A stretch of 64,000 nucleotides of DNA from Chryseomonas sp014190935 (GTDB lineage: Bacteria > Pseudomonadota > Gammaproteobacteria > Pseudomonadales > Pseudomonadaceae), in assembly GCF_014190935.1 (NCBI RefSeq), contig NZ_JACHVV010000001.1, forward strand, positions 124,001 through 188,000, read 5' to 3'. The translations under genes were made by a program, and so were the position numbers. The first letter of the stretch is position 1; every line of letters starts with the position of its first letter. Under the pieces are notes generated by a model, which ran no database searches, was not told the DNA's origin, and saw nothing but the letters and a program-made list of their open reading frames with translations. Of this stretch, positions 26,777-35,565 are shown piece after piece.

Positions 26777-27844
26777 TCAGGCCGCGGTCTGGCCCTGCTT
26801 GAGGCTTTGCATGTCGATCACGAAGCGGTACTTCACATCGCTCTTGAGCATGCGCTCGTATGCGTCGTTGATGTCCTGGATGGCGATCTGCTCGATGTCC
26901 GAGACGATGCCGTGCTTGGCGCAGAAGTCCAGCATCTCCTGGGTCTCGCGGATGCCACCGATGAGCGAACCGGCCAGCTGGCGGCGCTTCATCACCAGGT
27001 TGAACACGCTGGGCGCCGGGTGCGGCTCGGCGGGTACGCCGACCAGGGTCATGGTGCCGTCCCACTTCAGCAGGGTGAGGAAGGCGTCCAGGTTGTGCGG
27101 CGCAGCCACGGTGTTGAGGATGAAGTCGAAGCTGTTCGCATGGGCGGCCATCTCGTCTTCGTTCTTCGACACCACCACCTCGTCGGCGCCCAGGCGCAGG
27201 GCATCGTCCTTCTTGTTGGCGCTGGTGGTGAAGAGCACCACGTGGGCACCCATGGCGTGGGCGATCTTCACGCCCATGTGGCCGAGGCCACCCAGGCCGA
27301 CGATGCCGACCTTCTTGCCCGGACCGACCTTCCAGTGGGCCAGCGGCGAGTAGGTGGTGATGCCGGCGCACAGCAGCGGCGCCACGGCGGCCAGGTTCTC
27401 GGTGTGGCTCACCTTGAGCACGAACTTCTCGTTGACCACGATGTGGTCGGAGTAGCCGCCCTGGGTGTTCTCGCTGCCACCGTAGAGGTTGCCATTGTAG
27501 GTGCCGGTGAAGCCGTTCTCGCAGTAGGACTCTTCGCCCGCGTCACAGGGGGCGCAGTGCTGGCAGCTGTCGACCATGCAGCCGACACCGACGGTGTCGC
27601 CGACCTTGAAGTTCTTCACGTGGGCACCGACCGCGGTCACCTTGCCGACGATCTCGTGACCGGGCACGGACGGGTACAGGGTGTTGTTCCACTCGTTGCG
27701 CGCGGTGTGCAGGTCCGAATGGCAGACGCCGCAGAAGAGGATGTCGATCTGCACGTCGTGGGCACCCGGCTCGCGGCGCTCGAAGGAGAAGGGCGCCAGG
27801 GGCTGGTCGGCGGACTGGGCAGCGTAGCCTTGGGCTTGGCTCAT
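26777..27844 (-). CDS. zinc-dependent NAD(P) alcohol dehydrogenase (YahK-like)
   Basis: A 355-residue medium-chain dehydrogenase. Catalytic zinc site: CGVCHSDLHTARNEW and the downstream GHEIVGKV; structural zinc site: CxxC repeats in DSCQHCAPCDAGEESYC; Rossmann motif GIVGLGGLGHMGVKIA. The sequence is closest to cinnamyl-alcohol-dehydrogenase-like aldehyde reductases of the YahK type, which reduce a broad range of aldehydes with NADPH. GAGG lies before ATG 27844. Single gene with its own terminator. Confidence 0.93.
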   Translation of the reverse strand: MSQAQGYAAQSADQPLAPFSFERREPGAHDVQIDILFCGVCHSDLHTARNEWNNTLYPSVPGHEIVGKVTAVGAHVKNFKVGDTVGVGCMVDSCQHCAPCDAGEESYCENGFTGTYNGNLYGGSENTQGGYSDHIVVNEKFVLKVSHTENLAAVAPLLCAGITTYSPLAHWKVGPGKKVGIVGLGGLGHMGVKIAHAMGAHVVLFTTSANKKDDALRLGADEVVVSKNEDEMAAHANSFDFILNTVAAPHNLDAFLTLLKWDGTMTLVGVPAEPHPAPSVFNLVMKRRQLAGSLIGGIRETQEMLDFCAKHGIVSDIEQIAIQDINDAYERMLKSDVKYRFVIDMQSLKQGQTAA

Positions 27845-28079
27845 GGGATACCTCATCTAGGTGGTGGAACCGAGGGGCCAGGCGGGCCTGGCCCGGTGAA
27901 AAACCGTCGATCCTGCTGAGCCAGAGCCGACGGCACCAATCGATCGTCTCGATAATCGTCATGCCGCCCATCGATGGAACTCATGGGTGGCCGGGGGTAC
28001 GAGATTTTACGACCGGGGTGCCCGTGCGGATGTTCCCGCCCCTGGCGCGGCAGCCGGGCCAGAGGTCGAGCGGTCGTGG

Positions 28080-29012
28080 CTAGCGCGAAAGCTTTGGCGC
28101 CACGGTGGACAGCAACCGGCTGGCCAGGTGCTCCAGCAGCAGCCGGACCCGTGGCAGGCTCTCGCGACTGCGCGGCCATACCAAATTGATCGGCGAACCC
28201 TCGACACCGTGGTCCGGCAGCACGTCCACCAGGGCGCCGCTGGCCAGGTGCGTGGCGATCAGCCAGGTCGGTAACTGGGCGATGCCATGCCCGGCGAGGG
28301 CGGCCAGCACCTCGCCTTCGCCATCACCCACCACCAGGCGTGGCTGGAAGATCCAGCGTTCGCTGTCGCCCGGCTGTTCGCCGCGCAACTGCCAGGGACT
28401 GATCAGACCATCGGCCTGGCGAAAGCCGATGCACTGGTGATCGACCAGGTCGGCCGGGGTCTGGGGACGGCCATGCTGGGCGAGATAGGCCGGGGCGGCG
28501 CAGAAGACCTGGCGCTGGGTGCCGAGGAAGCGGTGCCCCAGGCTGGCCGGCCAGGCATCGGAGCCACCGATGCGCACCAGGATGTCGATGCCCTCGTGGA
28601 CCGGATCGACGAAGCGATCCGACAGCGACAGATCCGGTTGCAACAGCGGATAGCGGTGCAGCAGTTCCAGGATCACCGGCAGCACATGCAGGCGGCCATA
28701 GGAGGCGGGCAGGTCGATGCGCACCCGGCCGTGTGGCTCACCGTCCTGGGCGGTCAGGCCCACTTCGGCCTGTTCCAGCTCGGCCAACACCCCGGTGCAG
28801 GTGCGGTAGAAACTGGCGCCGGCCTCGGTCAGGGTCAGCCGGCGGGTGGTGCGCTGGAACAGCCGCACGCCCAGCCGGCTTTCCAGCCGGGCCACGCTCT
28901 TGCCGATGGCCGAGCCGGTAAGATTGAGGCGCTCGCCGGCCGCGGTGAAGCTGCCGAGGTCGGCCACGGTGACAAAGACGTCGAGGCCCTTTAGGCGTTC
29001 GGAGGAATACAA
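28080..29012 (-). CDS. LysR-family transcriptional regulator
   Basis: A 310-residue LysR protein with winged HTH at the N terminus (RLKGLDVFVTVADLGSFTAA, then GSAIGKSVARLESRLGVRLF) and an effector-binding domain. The start is TTG at 29012 preceded by GGAG. It is divergent from the PRISE reductase gene at 29179, so it probably regulates that gene from the 166-base gap; the inducer is unknown. Confidence 0.88.
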   Translation of the reverse strand: MYSSERLKGLDVFVTVADLGSFTAAGERLNLTGSAIGKSVARLESRLGVRLFQRTTRRLTLTEAGASFYRTCTGVLAELEQAEVGLTAQDGEPHGRVRIDLPASYGRLHVLPVILELLHRYPLLQPDLSLSDRFVDPVHEGIDILVRIGGSDAWPASLGHRFLGTQRQVFCAAPAYLAQHGRPQTPADLVDHQCIGFRQADGLISPWQLRGEQPGDSERWIFQPRLVVGDGEGEVLAALAGHGIAQLPTWLIATHLASGALVDVLPDHGVEGSPINLVWPRSRESLPRVRLLLEHLASRLLSTVAPKLSR

Positions 29013-29178
29013 GGCTAGCTCCCGATTGCGGAATCTGATTCCTGTTAAAAAGGAATTTATACCCAGGATACGCCGTTAATTCTCCAATAGGCTGGAATCA
29101 ACCCTGAGACAAGGCACTCCCTTATCTACAGCGCCTGCGACCGCCGCAGGCTGTCCCTCATCCCTATCTGGAGGTTTC

Positions 29179-30243
29179 ATGCGCAAGGGCACCGCTCTCA
29201 TCGTCGGCGTGACCGGCATTTCCGGCTACAACCTGGCCAACACCCTGGTCGCCTCGGGCTGGACCGTCTACGGTCTGGCGCGCAAGCCGGTGGCGCAGGA
29301 AGGCGTCATCCCGGTCGCCGCCGACCTGCTCGACGCCGAGTCCACCCGCCAGGCACTGGCCGGTCTGCCGATCAGCCACGTGTTCTTCTGCACCTGGACC
29401 CGGCGTGCCACCGAGAAGGAAAACGTCGAGGCCAATGGCGCCATGATGGACAACCTCTGCCAGGCCCTGGACGGCGCGCCGCTCGAGCACCTGGCGCTGG
29501 TCACCGGCACCAAGCACTACCTGGGTTCCTTCGAGGAATACGGCAGCGGCAAGGCCGAGACGCCCTTCCGCGAAAGCGAACCGCGCCAGGCCGGCGCCAA
29601 CTTCTACTACACCCTGGAAGACATTCTCTTCGCCGCCGCCGAGCGGCATGGCTTCGGCTGGAGCGTGCACCGTTCCCACAGCATGATCGGCCAGGCCAAG
29701 GGCACCAACGCCATGAACATGGGCCTGACCCTGGCGGTCTACGCCTCCCTGTGCAAGGCCACCGGCCAGCCCTTCGTCTTCCCCGGTTCCCGTACCCAGT
29801 GGGACGGCATCACCGACGTCACCGACGCCGGCCTGCTCGCCGAGCAACTGGAATGGGCCGCCCTGGCGCCGGCCGCGCGCAACCAGGCGTTCAACACCGT
29901 CAATGGCGACGTCTTCCGCTGGCGCTGGCTGTGGGGCGAGATCGCCGCCTTCTTCGAGCTGGAGCCGGCGCCCTATCCCGAGCAGCCCATGCCGCTGGAA
30001 GCGCGGCTGAAGGACGTGGCGCCGGCGCAGTGGCGCACGCTGGCCGAGGAGCACGACCTGGTGGAAGCCGACGTCGACAAGCTGGCCTCCTGGTGGCACA
30101 GCGACGCCGACCTGGGCCGCGAGATCGAGTGCCTCAACGACATGACCAAGAGTCGTGACCTGGGCTTCTTCGGCTATCGCGACACCCGGGCGAGCTTTCT
30201 CGACCTCTTCACCCGGCTGCGGGCCCAGCGCCTGATTCCCTGA
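29179..30243 (+). CDS. PRISE-type SDR oxidoreductase (iridoid synthase/progesterone 5-beta-reductase-like)
   Basis: A 354-residue extended short-chain dehydrogenase. The N-terminal VGVTGISGYNLANTL is the dinucleotide-binding motif. CTWTRRATEKENVEANGAMM and VTGTKHYLGSFEEYG, plus the catalytic NFYYTLEDIL (Tyr replaced in context of the PRISE family's FYY signature), match progesterone 5-beta-reductase/iridoid synthase-like enzymes, which reduce enones with NADPH. Bacterial members' substrates are mostly unknown. GGAGG before ATG. Probably controlled by the divergent LysR protein. Confidence 0.88.
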   Translation: MRKGTALIVGVTGISGYNLANTLVASGWTVYGLARKPVAQEGVIPVAADLLDAESTRQALAGLPISHVFFCTWTRRATEKENVEANGAMMDNLCQALDGAPLEHLALVTGTKHYLGSFEEYGSGKAETPFRESEPRQAGANFYYTLEDILFAAAERHGFGWSVHRSHSMIGQAKGTNAMNMGLTLAVYASLCKATGQPFVFPGSRTQWDGITDVTDAGLLAEQLEWAALAPAARNQAFNTVNGDVFRWRWLWGEIAAFFELEPAPYPEQPMPLEARLKDVAPAQWRTLAEEHDLVEADVDKLASWWHSDADLGREIECLNDMTKSRDLGFFGYRDTRASFLDLFTRLRAQRLIP

Positions 30244-30344
30244 GCCGCTCTGGCACGCCGGTCCCCGTGAACGCGGGCGGCCGGCGGTTTTCACCGGCCG
30301 CCCGCGGGGCGCAGAATGCATCTTCTTGTCGCAGGATGCGCCCC

Positions 30345-31115
30345 ATGCTCGAGACCCTCGCTGCCCTAGTTCCCGCCTTCAGTCCGCTCGACTGGCTGTT
30401 CGTCGAAGCCATCGTGGTCCTGGCCTATCTGATCTTTGGCGTCGCCGGCTTTGGCAGCGCCCTGGTCGCCGGCCCGCTGCTCACCAGCTGGATGCCGCTG
30501 TCGCGCATCGTGCCCTTGCTGGTGATGCTGGATTTCCTCGCCTCCTTCCACAACTGGCTGCCGGATCGACGCGCCATCGCCGGACGCGAACTCAGGCGGC
30601 TGCTGCCGATGCTGCTGCTCGGCGCGGCCCTGGGCACCTACCTGCTGATGCGCACCGATGCCCGGCTGCTGATGCTCTGGCTGGGGCTGTTCGTGGTCGC
30701 CTATTCCACCTACAGCCTGCTCACCCCCAAGGGCTTTCGCCAACTGGCGCCGGCCTGGTCGATCCCGGCGGGCGGGGTAGGAGGCCTCTGTGGCGCCCTG
30801 TTCGGCAGCGGCGGTTTCCTCTATGCGCTCTATCTCAACGGCCGCCTGGAAGACAAGAACGCCATCCGCGGCACCCAGAGTTTTCTCATCGGCTGCAGCG
30901 CCTCCATCCGCATCGTCCTGCTGCTGATCGCCGGCGCCTACAGCGACGGCAGCCTGCTGCTCCTCGCGGTCTGCCTGCTGCCCGCCATGCTGCTCGGCGG
31001 CTGGATCGGCCGCCACCTGCAACGGCGTCTGTCACGGGAACGCTTCACCCGCCTGGTGACCTGGCTGGTGCTGGTCTCGGGCGTGACCCTGATCGGGCGG
31101 TATCTGGTGGGCTAG
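30345..31115 (+). CDS. TauE/SafE (TSUP) family anion exporter
   Basis: A 256-residue membrane protein with about eight helices. The two internally repeated blocks, FGVAGFGSALVAGPLLTSW near 30 and GGLCGALFGSGGFLYALYL near 145, identify the TSUP family, which moves sulfite, sulfoacetate, taurine or other small organic anions. The substrate cannot be deduced. I use ATG 30345, since AGGA lies nine bases upstream; the ATG three codons earlier is too close to it. Confidence 0.87.
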   Translation: MLETLAALVPAFSPLDWLFVEAIVVLAYLIFGVAGFGSALVAGPLLTSWMPLSRIVPLLVMLDFLASFHNWLPDRRAIAGRELRRLLPMLLLGAALGTYLLMRTDARLLMLWLGLFVVAYSTYSLLTPKGFRQLAPAWSIPAGGVGGLCGALFGSGGFLYALYLNGRLEDKNAIRGTQSFLIGCSASIRIVLLLIAGAYSDGSLLLLAVCLLPAMLLGGWIGRHLQRRLSRERFTRLVTWLVLVSGVTLIGRYLVG

Positions 31116-31139
31116 CCAGGTCATCCGGGGCGGAAGACC

Positions 31140-31478
31140 GTAGGTTGGGTTGAGACAGCTCCATCGTCGAAGCCCAACGAAGCCGGACACCCCTGCTGGG
31201 CTTCGCTGCGCTCAACCCAACCTACTTCGCCTCGACGGTCCCGTAGGTTGGGTTGAGACGGCTCCATCGTCGAAGCCCAACGACGCCGGACACCCTGTTG
31301 GGCTTCGCTGCGCTCAACCCAACCTACGTCACCTCGACGATCCTGTAGGTTGGGTTGAGACGGTTCCATCGTCGAAGCCCAACAAGGCCGGACACCCCTG
31401 TTGGGCTTGGCTGCGCTCAACCCAATCTACTTCGCCTCGACGGCCTGGTAGTGTGGAAAACCGCGCAACGTTTTCCAC
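31140..31478. repeat. tandem triple of family A repeats plus family B
   Basis: Three head-to-tail copies of a unit of about 103 bases begin at 31140, 31243 and 31345. Each has a left arm (GTAGGTTGGGTTGAGAC, then CATCGTCGAAGCCCAAC), a GCCGGACACCC centre and a right arm (GTTGGGCTTCG, then CTCAACCCAACCTAC), followed by a CCTCGACG spacer. A family B hairpin (GTGGAAAA/TTTTCCAC) follows at 31448-31478. Copies differ by a few substitutions. No gene is visible in this gap of 437 bases. Confidence 0.9.
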
Positions 31479-31552
31479 GCGAAGTGGCCACCTTGGGAAC
31501 TCCCAGGCCCGCCCACCTCTCCGCTCTACAACACCCTTGGCGGAGAACGCCC

Positions 31553-32440
31553 ATGCTCACCTCCATCCAGGCCGGCGTCCTGGACGTCGCCTACCAGGTC
31601 CAAGGCCCGGACGCTGGGCAGCCGGTCCTGCTGCTGCATGGCTTTCCCTACGACATCCACGCCTACGCCGAGGTGGCCGATGAACTGGCCGCCGCTGGTT
31701 GCCGGGTCCATGTGCCCTTTCTGCGCGGCTACGGCGCCACCCGCTACCGGAGCGCCGACACCCCGCGCTCCGGCCAGCAGGCCGCCCTGGCCCATGACGT
31801 CCTGGCGCTGCTCGATGCCCTGGGCCTGGAACGGGCGACCCTGGCCGGCTACGACTGGGGTGGCCGCGCCGCCGGTATCGTCGCCGCCCTCTGGCCGGAG
31901 CGGGTCGCGGGGCTGGTGCTGGGCGACGGCTATCCGATCCAGGACATCGCCGCCGCGGCCACCCAGCCAGCCGAGCCGGCGGCGGAGCTGCGCTATTGGT
32001 ACCAGTACTATTTCCACGGCGAACGCGGGCGGGCCGGACTGGCGAAACATCGCCGCGAATTCTGTCGACTGCTCTGGTCGCTGTGGTCACCCAGCTGGCG
32101 CTTCAGCGACGCCACCTATGCGCTGACCGCCGCGGCCTTCGACAATCCCGATTTCGTCGACACCGTGATCCACTCCTATCGCCACCGCTACGGCCTGGCC
32201 CCGGACGATCCGGCCTATACCGAGACCGAGCGCTGGCTCGCCGCTCAGCCACCCATCCGCGTACCCACCACGGTATTGGCCGGTGCCGACGACGGGGTCA
32301 CCGCGATGCAGGGTGAAGCCAAGGTGGCGCAGCACTTCAGCGGACCCTTCCGCTATGAGGTGCTACCCGGCTGCGGCCACAACATCCCCCAGGAAGCCCC
32401 CGCCGCCTTCGCCGCTGCGGTCAGGGAGCGGCTGCCGTAG
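31553..32440 (+). CDS. alpha/beta hydrolase, epoxide-hydrolase/dehalogenase type
   Basis: A 295-residue cytoplasmic hydrolase: oxyanion HGFP in VLLLHGFPYDIHAYAE, nucleophile Asp (not Ser) in LAGYDWGGRAAGIVAAL, and catalytic His in LPGCGHNIPQEAP. An Asp nucleophile in GYDWGG points to epoxide hydrolases or haloacetate/haloalkane dehalogenases rather than esterases. GGAG lies before ATG 31553. The stop TAG is the GTAG that begins a family A repeat, so the C-terminal end is set by the repeat. Confidence 0.87.
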   Translation: MLTSIQAGVLDVAYQVQGPDAGQPVLLLHGFPYDIHAYAEVADELAAAGCRVHVPFLRGYGATRYRSADTPRSGQQAALAHDVLALLDALGLERATLAGYDWGGRAAGIVAALWPERVAGLVLGDGYPIQDIAAAATQPAEPAAELRYWYQYYFHGERGRAGLAKHRREFCRLLWSLWSPSWRFSDATYALTAAAFDNPDFVDTVIHSYRHRYGLAPDDPAYTETERWLAAQPPIRVPTTVLAGADDGVTAMQGEAKVAQHFSGPFRYEVLPGCGHNIPQEAPAAFAAAVRERLP

Positions 32441-32626
32441 GTTGTGTTGAGACAGCTTCATCGTCGAAGCCCAACAGCGTTCAAGCTGGACAATGTTGGG
32501 CTTCGCTGCGCTCAACCCAACCTACGGTAAGGCAGGTGCCGATTCGTAGGTTGGGTTGCGACGGCTCCACCGTCGAAGCCCAACAGAGCGCTGCGCAGGG
32601 TGGATAACGGCACAGCCTTATCCAGG
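32437..32626. repeat. family A repeats and a B-like hairpin
   Basis: A full A unit runs from the hydrolase stop codon (32438) to 32525, with a variant left arm GTAGGTTGTGTTGAGACAGC. A left arm only follows at 32547-32583. A diverged B-like inverted repeat (GTGGATAAC/TTATCCA) lies at about 32599-32623. Nothing coding is seen. Confidence 0.85.
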
Positions 32627-32646
32627 CGATCCACGCGCCCTCAAGC

Positions 32647-33618
32647 CTACCGCCCCAACACCTCCGGATTGGCCAGACCGGTCGGTTCGCCGGCGAAGAA
32701 GCCCACCAGGTTGGCGAAGGCCTCGCCGAAATAGAGTTCGTAGCTGTGCTTTTCCACGTAACCCAGGTGCGGGGTGCAGAGCACCTGGGGATGGGCGAGC
32801 AGGGGATCGTCCGGCGCCACGGGTTCCTGCTCGAAGACATCCAGCGCCGCCTGGCCGGGATGCCCCAGCTCCAGCGCCGTGAGCAGGGCGCCGGGCTCGA
32901 TCAGGCCGGCGCGGGCGGTGTTGACCAGCAGGGCGCTCTTCTTCATCCGCGCCAGGTCCTCGGCCCGCACGCAGCCGCGGCTGCGCTCGCTGTATCGCAG
33001 ATGCAGGCTGATGACATCGGCCTCGGCGAAAAAGGACTCCTGGCTGGGCGCCGCGCGATGGCCGTCGGCTTCGGCGCGGGCGCGCGAGGCCTCGCTGCCC
33101 CAGACCAGCACCGGCATGCCGAAGGCCTGGCCGTAGCGCGCCAGGCGCTGGCCGATCTTGCCGTAGCCCCAGATGCCGAGGATCTGCCCGTCCAGCCGTT
33201 CGCCCAGGTTGACCTGCCAGCGCCCGGCATAGAGGGCGTCGATGGCCGGCTTGAGCTTGCGGCGGGCCATGAGGATCAGCGTCCAGGTCAACTCGGCGGT
33301 GGAGACCGGCGAACCACTGCCTTCGCAGACCGCCACGCCCTGGCGGGTGCAGGCGGCCACATCGAGGTGGGCGGTGGCCTTGCCGGTCTGGCTGATCAGC
33401 TTGAGGCGTGGCAGATGCGCCAGCAGCTCGGCGTCGATACGGGTGCGCTCGCGGGTCAACACCAGGGCATCGGCATCACGGAAACGCTCCACCAGCACCC
33501 TGGGATCACGTTCGGCATCGTGATAGAGCGTCACCTGATGCCCGGCGCGCTGGAGCAGGGGATAGCAATCCAGGGTTTCGACGACGTGCTGGTAGTCGTC
33601 CGGGATGACGATATGCAT
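32647..33618 (-). CDS. D-2-hydroxyacid dehydrogenase family protein
   Basis: A 323-residue NAD-dependent dehydrogenase of the phosphoglycerate-dehydrogenase superfamily. The dinucleotide loop is GIWGYGKIGQRLARYG near 147. The catalytic set is visible: Arg in VNTARAGLIEPGALLTALEL, Glu in ALDVFEQEPVAPDDPLL, and His in VLCTPHLGYVEKHSYE. It reduces a 2-keto acid or oxidises a D-2-hydroxy acid; substrate unknown. CGGAG before ATG 33618. Flanked by repeats on both sides, it seems an independent unit. Confidence 0.9.
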   Translation of the reverse strand: MHIVIPDDYQHVVETLDCYPLLQRAGHQVTLYHDAERDPRVLVERFRDADALVLTRERTRIDAELLAHLPRLKLISQTGKATAHLDVAACTRQGVAVCEGSGSPVSTAELTWTLILMARRKLKPAIDALYAGRWQVNLGERLDGQILGIWGYGKIGQRLARYGQAFGMPVLVWGSEASRARAEADGHRAAPSQESFFAEADVISLHLRYSERSRGCVRAEDLARMKKSALLVNTARAGLIEPGALLTALELGHPGQAALDVFEQEPVAPDDPLLAHPQVLCTPHLGYVEKHSYELYFGEAFANLVGFFAGEPTGLANPEVLGR

Positions 33619-33687
33619 GGCGAGCTCCGTTGTTGTTCTGGATCGCCAGTGGAGCACCTGCGGGGTCGTCCGACAAGATGGGGCGCA

Positions 33688-33762
33688 ACGGTGGACGAGG
33701 CTGCGCCGTCGTCCACCCTACCGGTAGCCTGGAAAACCGCGCAGCGTTTTCCGGGGCCTACG
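33688..33762. repeat. family B repeat and related hairpin
   Basis: A GGTGGACGA/TCGTCCACC inverted repeat (about 33692-33719) is followed by a family B unit at 33726-33757 (TGGAAAA/TTTTCCG arms). The second ends just before the ABC ATPase stop codon. Confidence 0.75.
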
Positions 33763-33763
33763 T

Positions 33764-34555
33764 CTAATAGGGAATCACCAGCGGCGTACCCGCCAGCGGA
33801 TTCTCGATCACCGCGCACTTGAGGCCGTACAACGCCTCGATCAGCTCGGGGGTGACGATCTCCGCCGGCGGACCCTCGGCGAGGATGCGACCGGCGCGCA
33901 GGGCGATGATGTGGTCGGCGTAGCGACAGGCCTGGTTGAGGTCGTGCAGCACCGCCACCAGGGTGCGGCCGCCTTCGCGGTTGAGCCGGCAGAGCAATTC
34001 CATGAGCTCAACCTGGTGGGCGATGTCGAGAAAGGTGGTGGGCTCGTCGAGTAGCAGCAGCGGGGTCTCCTGGGCCAGCGCCAGGGCGATCCAGACGCGC
34101 TGGCGCTGGCCCCCGGACAGGCTGTCCACCGCCCGCTCGGCCAGCTCCAGGGTATTGGTGGCTTCCAGGGCATGCTGCACCGCGCGCTCGTCGGCCTCCG
34201 TCCAGCCGGCGAAGGCCTGGCGATGGGGATGGCGCCCGCGCGCCACCAGGTCGCTGACCAGGATGTCGTCCGGCGCCACCGCGCTCTGCGGCAGCAGGCC
34301 GATGCGCCGGGCCACCTCGCGGGTCGGCAGGTCCTGGATCAGCCGACCGTCCAGGCGCACCTCGCCGGCGCTGGGGCGGATCAGCCGCGCCAGGCTGCGC
34401 AGCAGGGTCGACTTGCCACAGCCATTGGGGCCGATGATGACGGTGAAGCGGCCATCGGGCAGCCGCACCTCGAGGTCGGCGCAGATCGGCTGGCCGCCAT
34501 AGCCAACGGTGAGACCGTGGGCGGCGAGGCGACTGGAAGGGGCGTCTTGGCTCAT
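33764..34555 (-). CDS. iron-siderophore ABC transporter ATP-binding protein
   Basis: A 263-residue FecE/FepC-like ATPase: Walker A in VIIGPNGCGKSTLLRSLARL, Q-loop LLPQSAVAPDDI, signature VDSLSGGQRQRVWIAL, Walker B LLLLDEPTTFLD, H-loop AVLHDLNQ. It powers import of ferric siderophores across the inner membrane. Its ATG overlaps the stop of the upstream permease (ATGA). Last gene of the four-gene cluster; probably Fur-regulated with the rest, although no separate Fur site was found here. Confidence 0.95.
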   Translation of the reverse strand: MSQDAPSSRLAAHGLTVGYGGQPICADLEVRLPDGRFTVIIGPNGCGKSTLLRSLARLIRPSAGEVRLDGRLIQDLPTREVARRIGLLPQSAVAPDDILVSDLVARGRHPHRQAFAGWTEADERAVQHALEATNTLELAERAVDSLSGGQRQRVWIALALAQETPLLLLDEPTTFLDIAHQVELMELLCRLNREGGRTLVAVLHDLNQACRYADHIIALRAGRILAEGPPAEIVTPELIEALYGLKCAVIENPLAGTPLVIPY

Positions 34556-35565
34556 GAGGTCCGCCGCCATTCGCGGCTCAGCAGGAAGATCAGATAGAGG
34601 CCGCCCAGGGCGCCGGTCAGCAAGCCTACCGGAATCTGGAAGGGCGCCAGCAGTCGCTGGGCCAGCAGGTCGGCCAGGGCGGTGAGGCAGGCGCCGAGCA
34701 GGGCGGGGGCGAGGATGCCGAGATCGGCGCTGCGGGTCAGGCGACGCGCCAGCTGGGGCGCCGCCAGGGCGACGAAGCCGATGGGGCCGGCGGTGGCGAT
34801 GGCCAGGGCGGCCAGGGCCACGGCGACCGCCAGCAGCAGATTCTGGCTGGGCAGCACGGCCAGGCCCAGGGCCCGGGCCAGGTCGTCGCCCAGCTCCAGC
34901 AGGCGCAGCCGCCGCGCCAGCCAGGCGGCCAGCGGCAGGAGCAGCAGGCAACCGGCGAGCAGGGTCAGGGTGCGACTCCAGGTCAGCATGTCCAGGCTGC
35001 CGAACAGCCAGAGCCGGGCCTCCTGGGCTTCGTCCAGCTCGGCGCGGGTCAGCAGGTATTCGTTGAGCGAGGCGAGCAGGGCGCTGACGGCGATGCCCAG
35101 CAGGATCATCCGTTCGCCGCGGATACCCGCCAGGGCTGCCAGACCCGCTACCAGTACCGCGGCCAGCAGCCCGCCGCTGAGGGCGCCCAGCATCAGCGCC
35201 GCGCCGCCCAGTTGCAGCCAGAGCAGGGTGATCAGGGCGCCACTGGCCGAGCCGACGGTGAAACCCACCAGATCCGGACTGGCCAGGGGATTGCGCGCCA
35301 GGCGCTGGAAGATGGCACCGCTGGCGCCCAGGGCCGCGCCGACGCCAAAGGCCGCCAGCAACCGCGGCAGGCGCAGATCCAGCAGGATCAGGCTGGCCAG
35401 GGCGTCGCCCCGACCGAGCAGGGTGACCGCCACCCGGTGCGGCGCCGGGGCGAAGGCGCCACCGGTGAGGGTCAGGGCGCAGATGCCGATGGCTGCAAGC
35501 AGGAGCAGCAACAGGCAGGCCTTGAAGCGCGCCGAGCGCCGCGGGGCGAAGCGATGACGACTCAA
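34552..35565 (-). CDS. iron-siderophore ABC transporter permease (FecD/FepG-like)
   Basis: A 337-residue inner-membrane protein with about nine to ten helices. The motif GASGAIFQRLARNPLASPDL and the coupling region PIGFVALAAPQLARRLTRS are diagnostic of FecCD-family permeases. It overlaps both neighbours by four bases (ATGA), so translation is coupled. Together with the following permease it forms the heterodimeric channel. Confidence 0.95.
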   Translation of the reverse strand: MSRHRFAPRRSARFKACLLLLLLAAIGICALTLTGGAFAPAPHRVAVTLLGRGDALASLILLDLRLPRLLAAFGVGAALGASGAIFQRLARNPLASPDLVGFTVGSASGALITLLWLQLGGAALMLGALSGGLLAAVLVAGLAALAGIRGERMILLGIAVSALLASLNEYLLTRAELDEAQEARLWLFGSLDMLTWSRTLTLLAGCLLLLPLAAWLARRLRLLELGDDLARALGLAVLPSQNLLLAVAVALAALAIATAGPIGFVALAAPQLARRLTRSADLGILAPALLGACLTALADLLAQRLLAPFQIPVGLLTGALGGLYLIFLLSREWRRTS

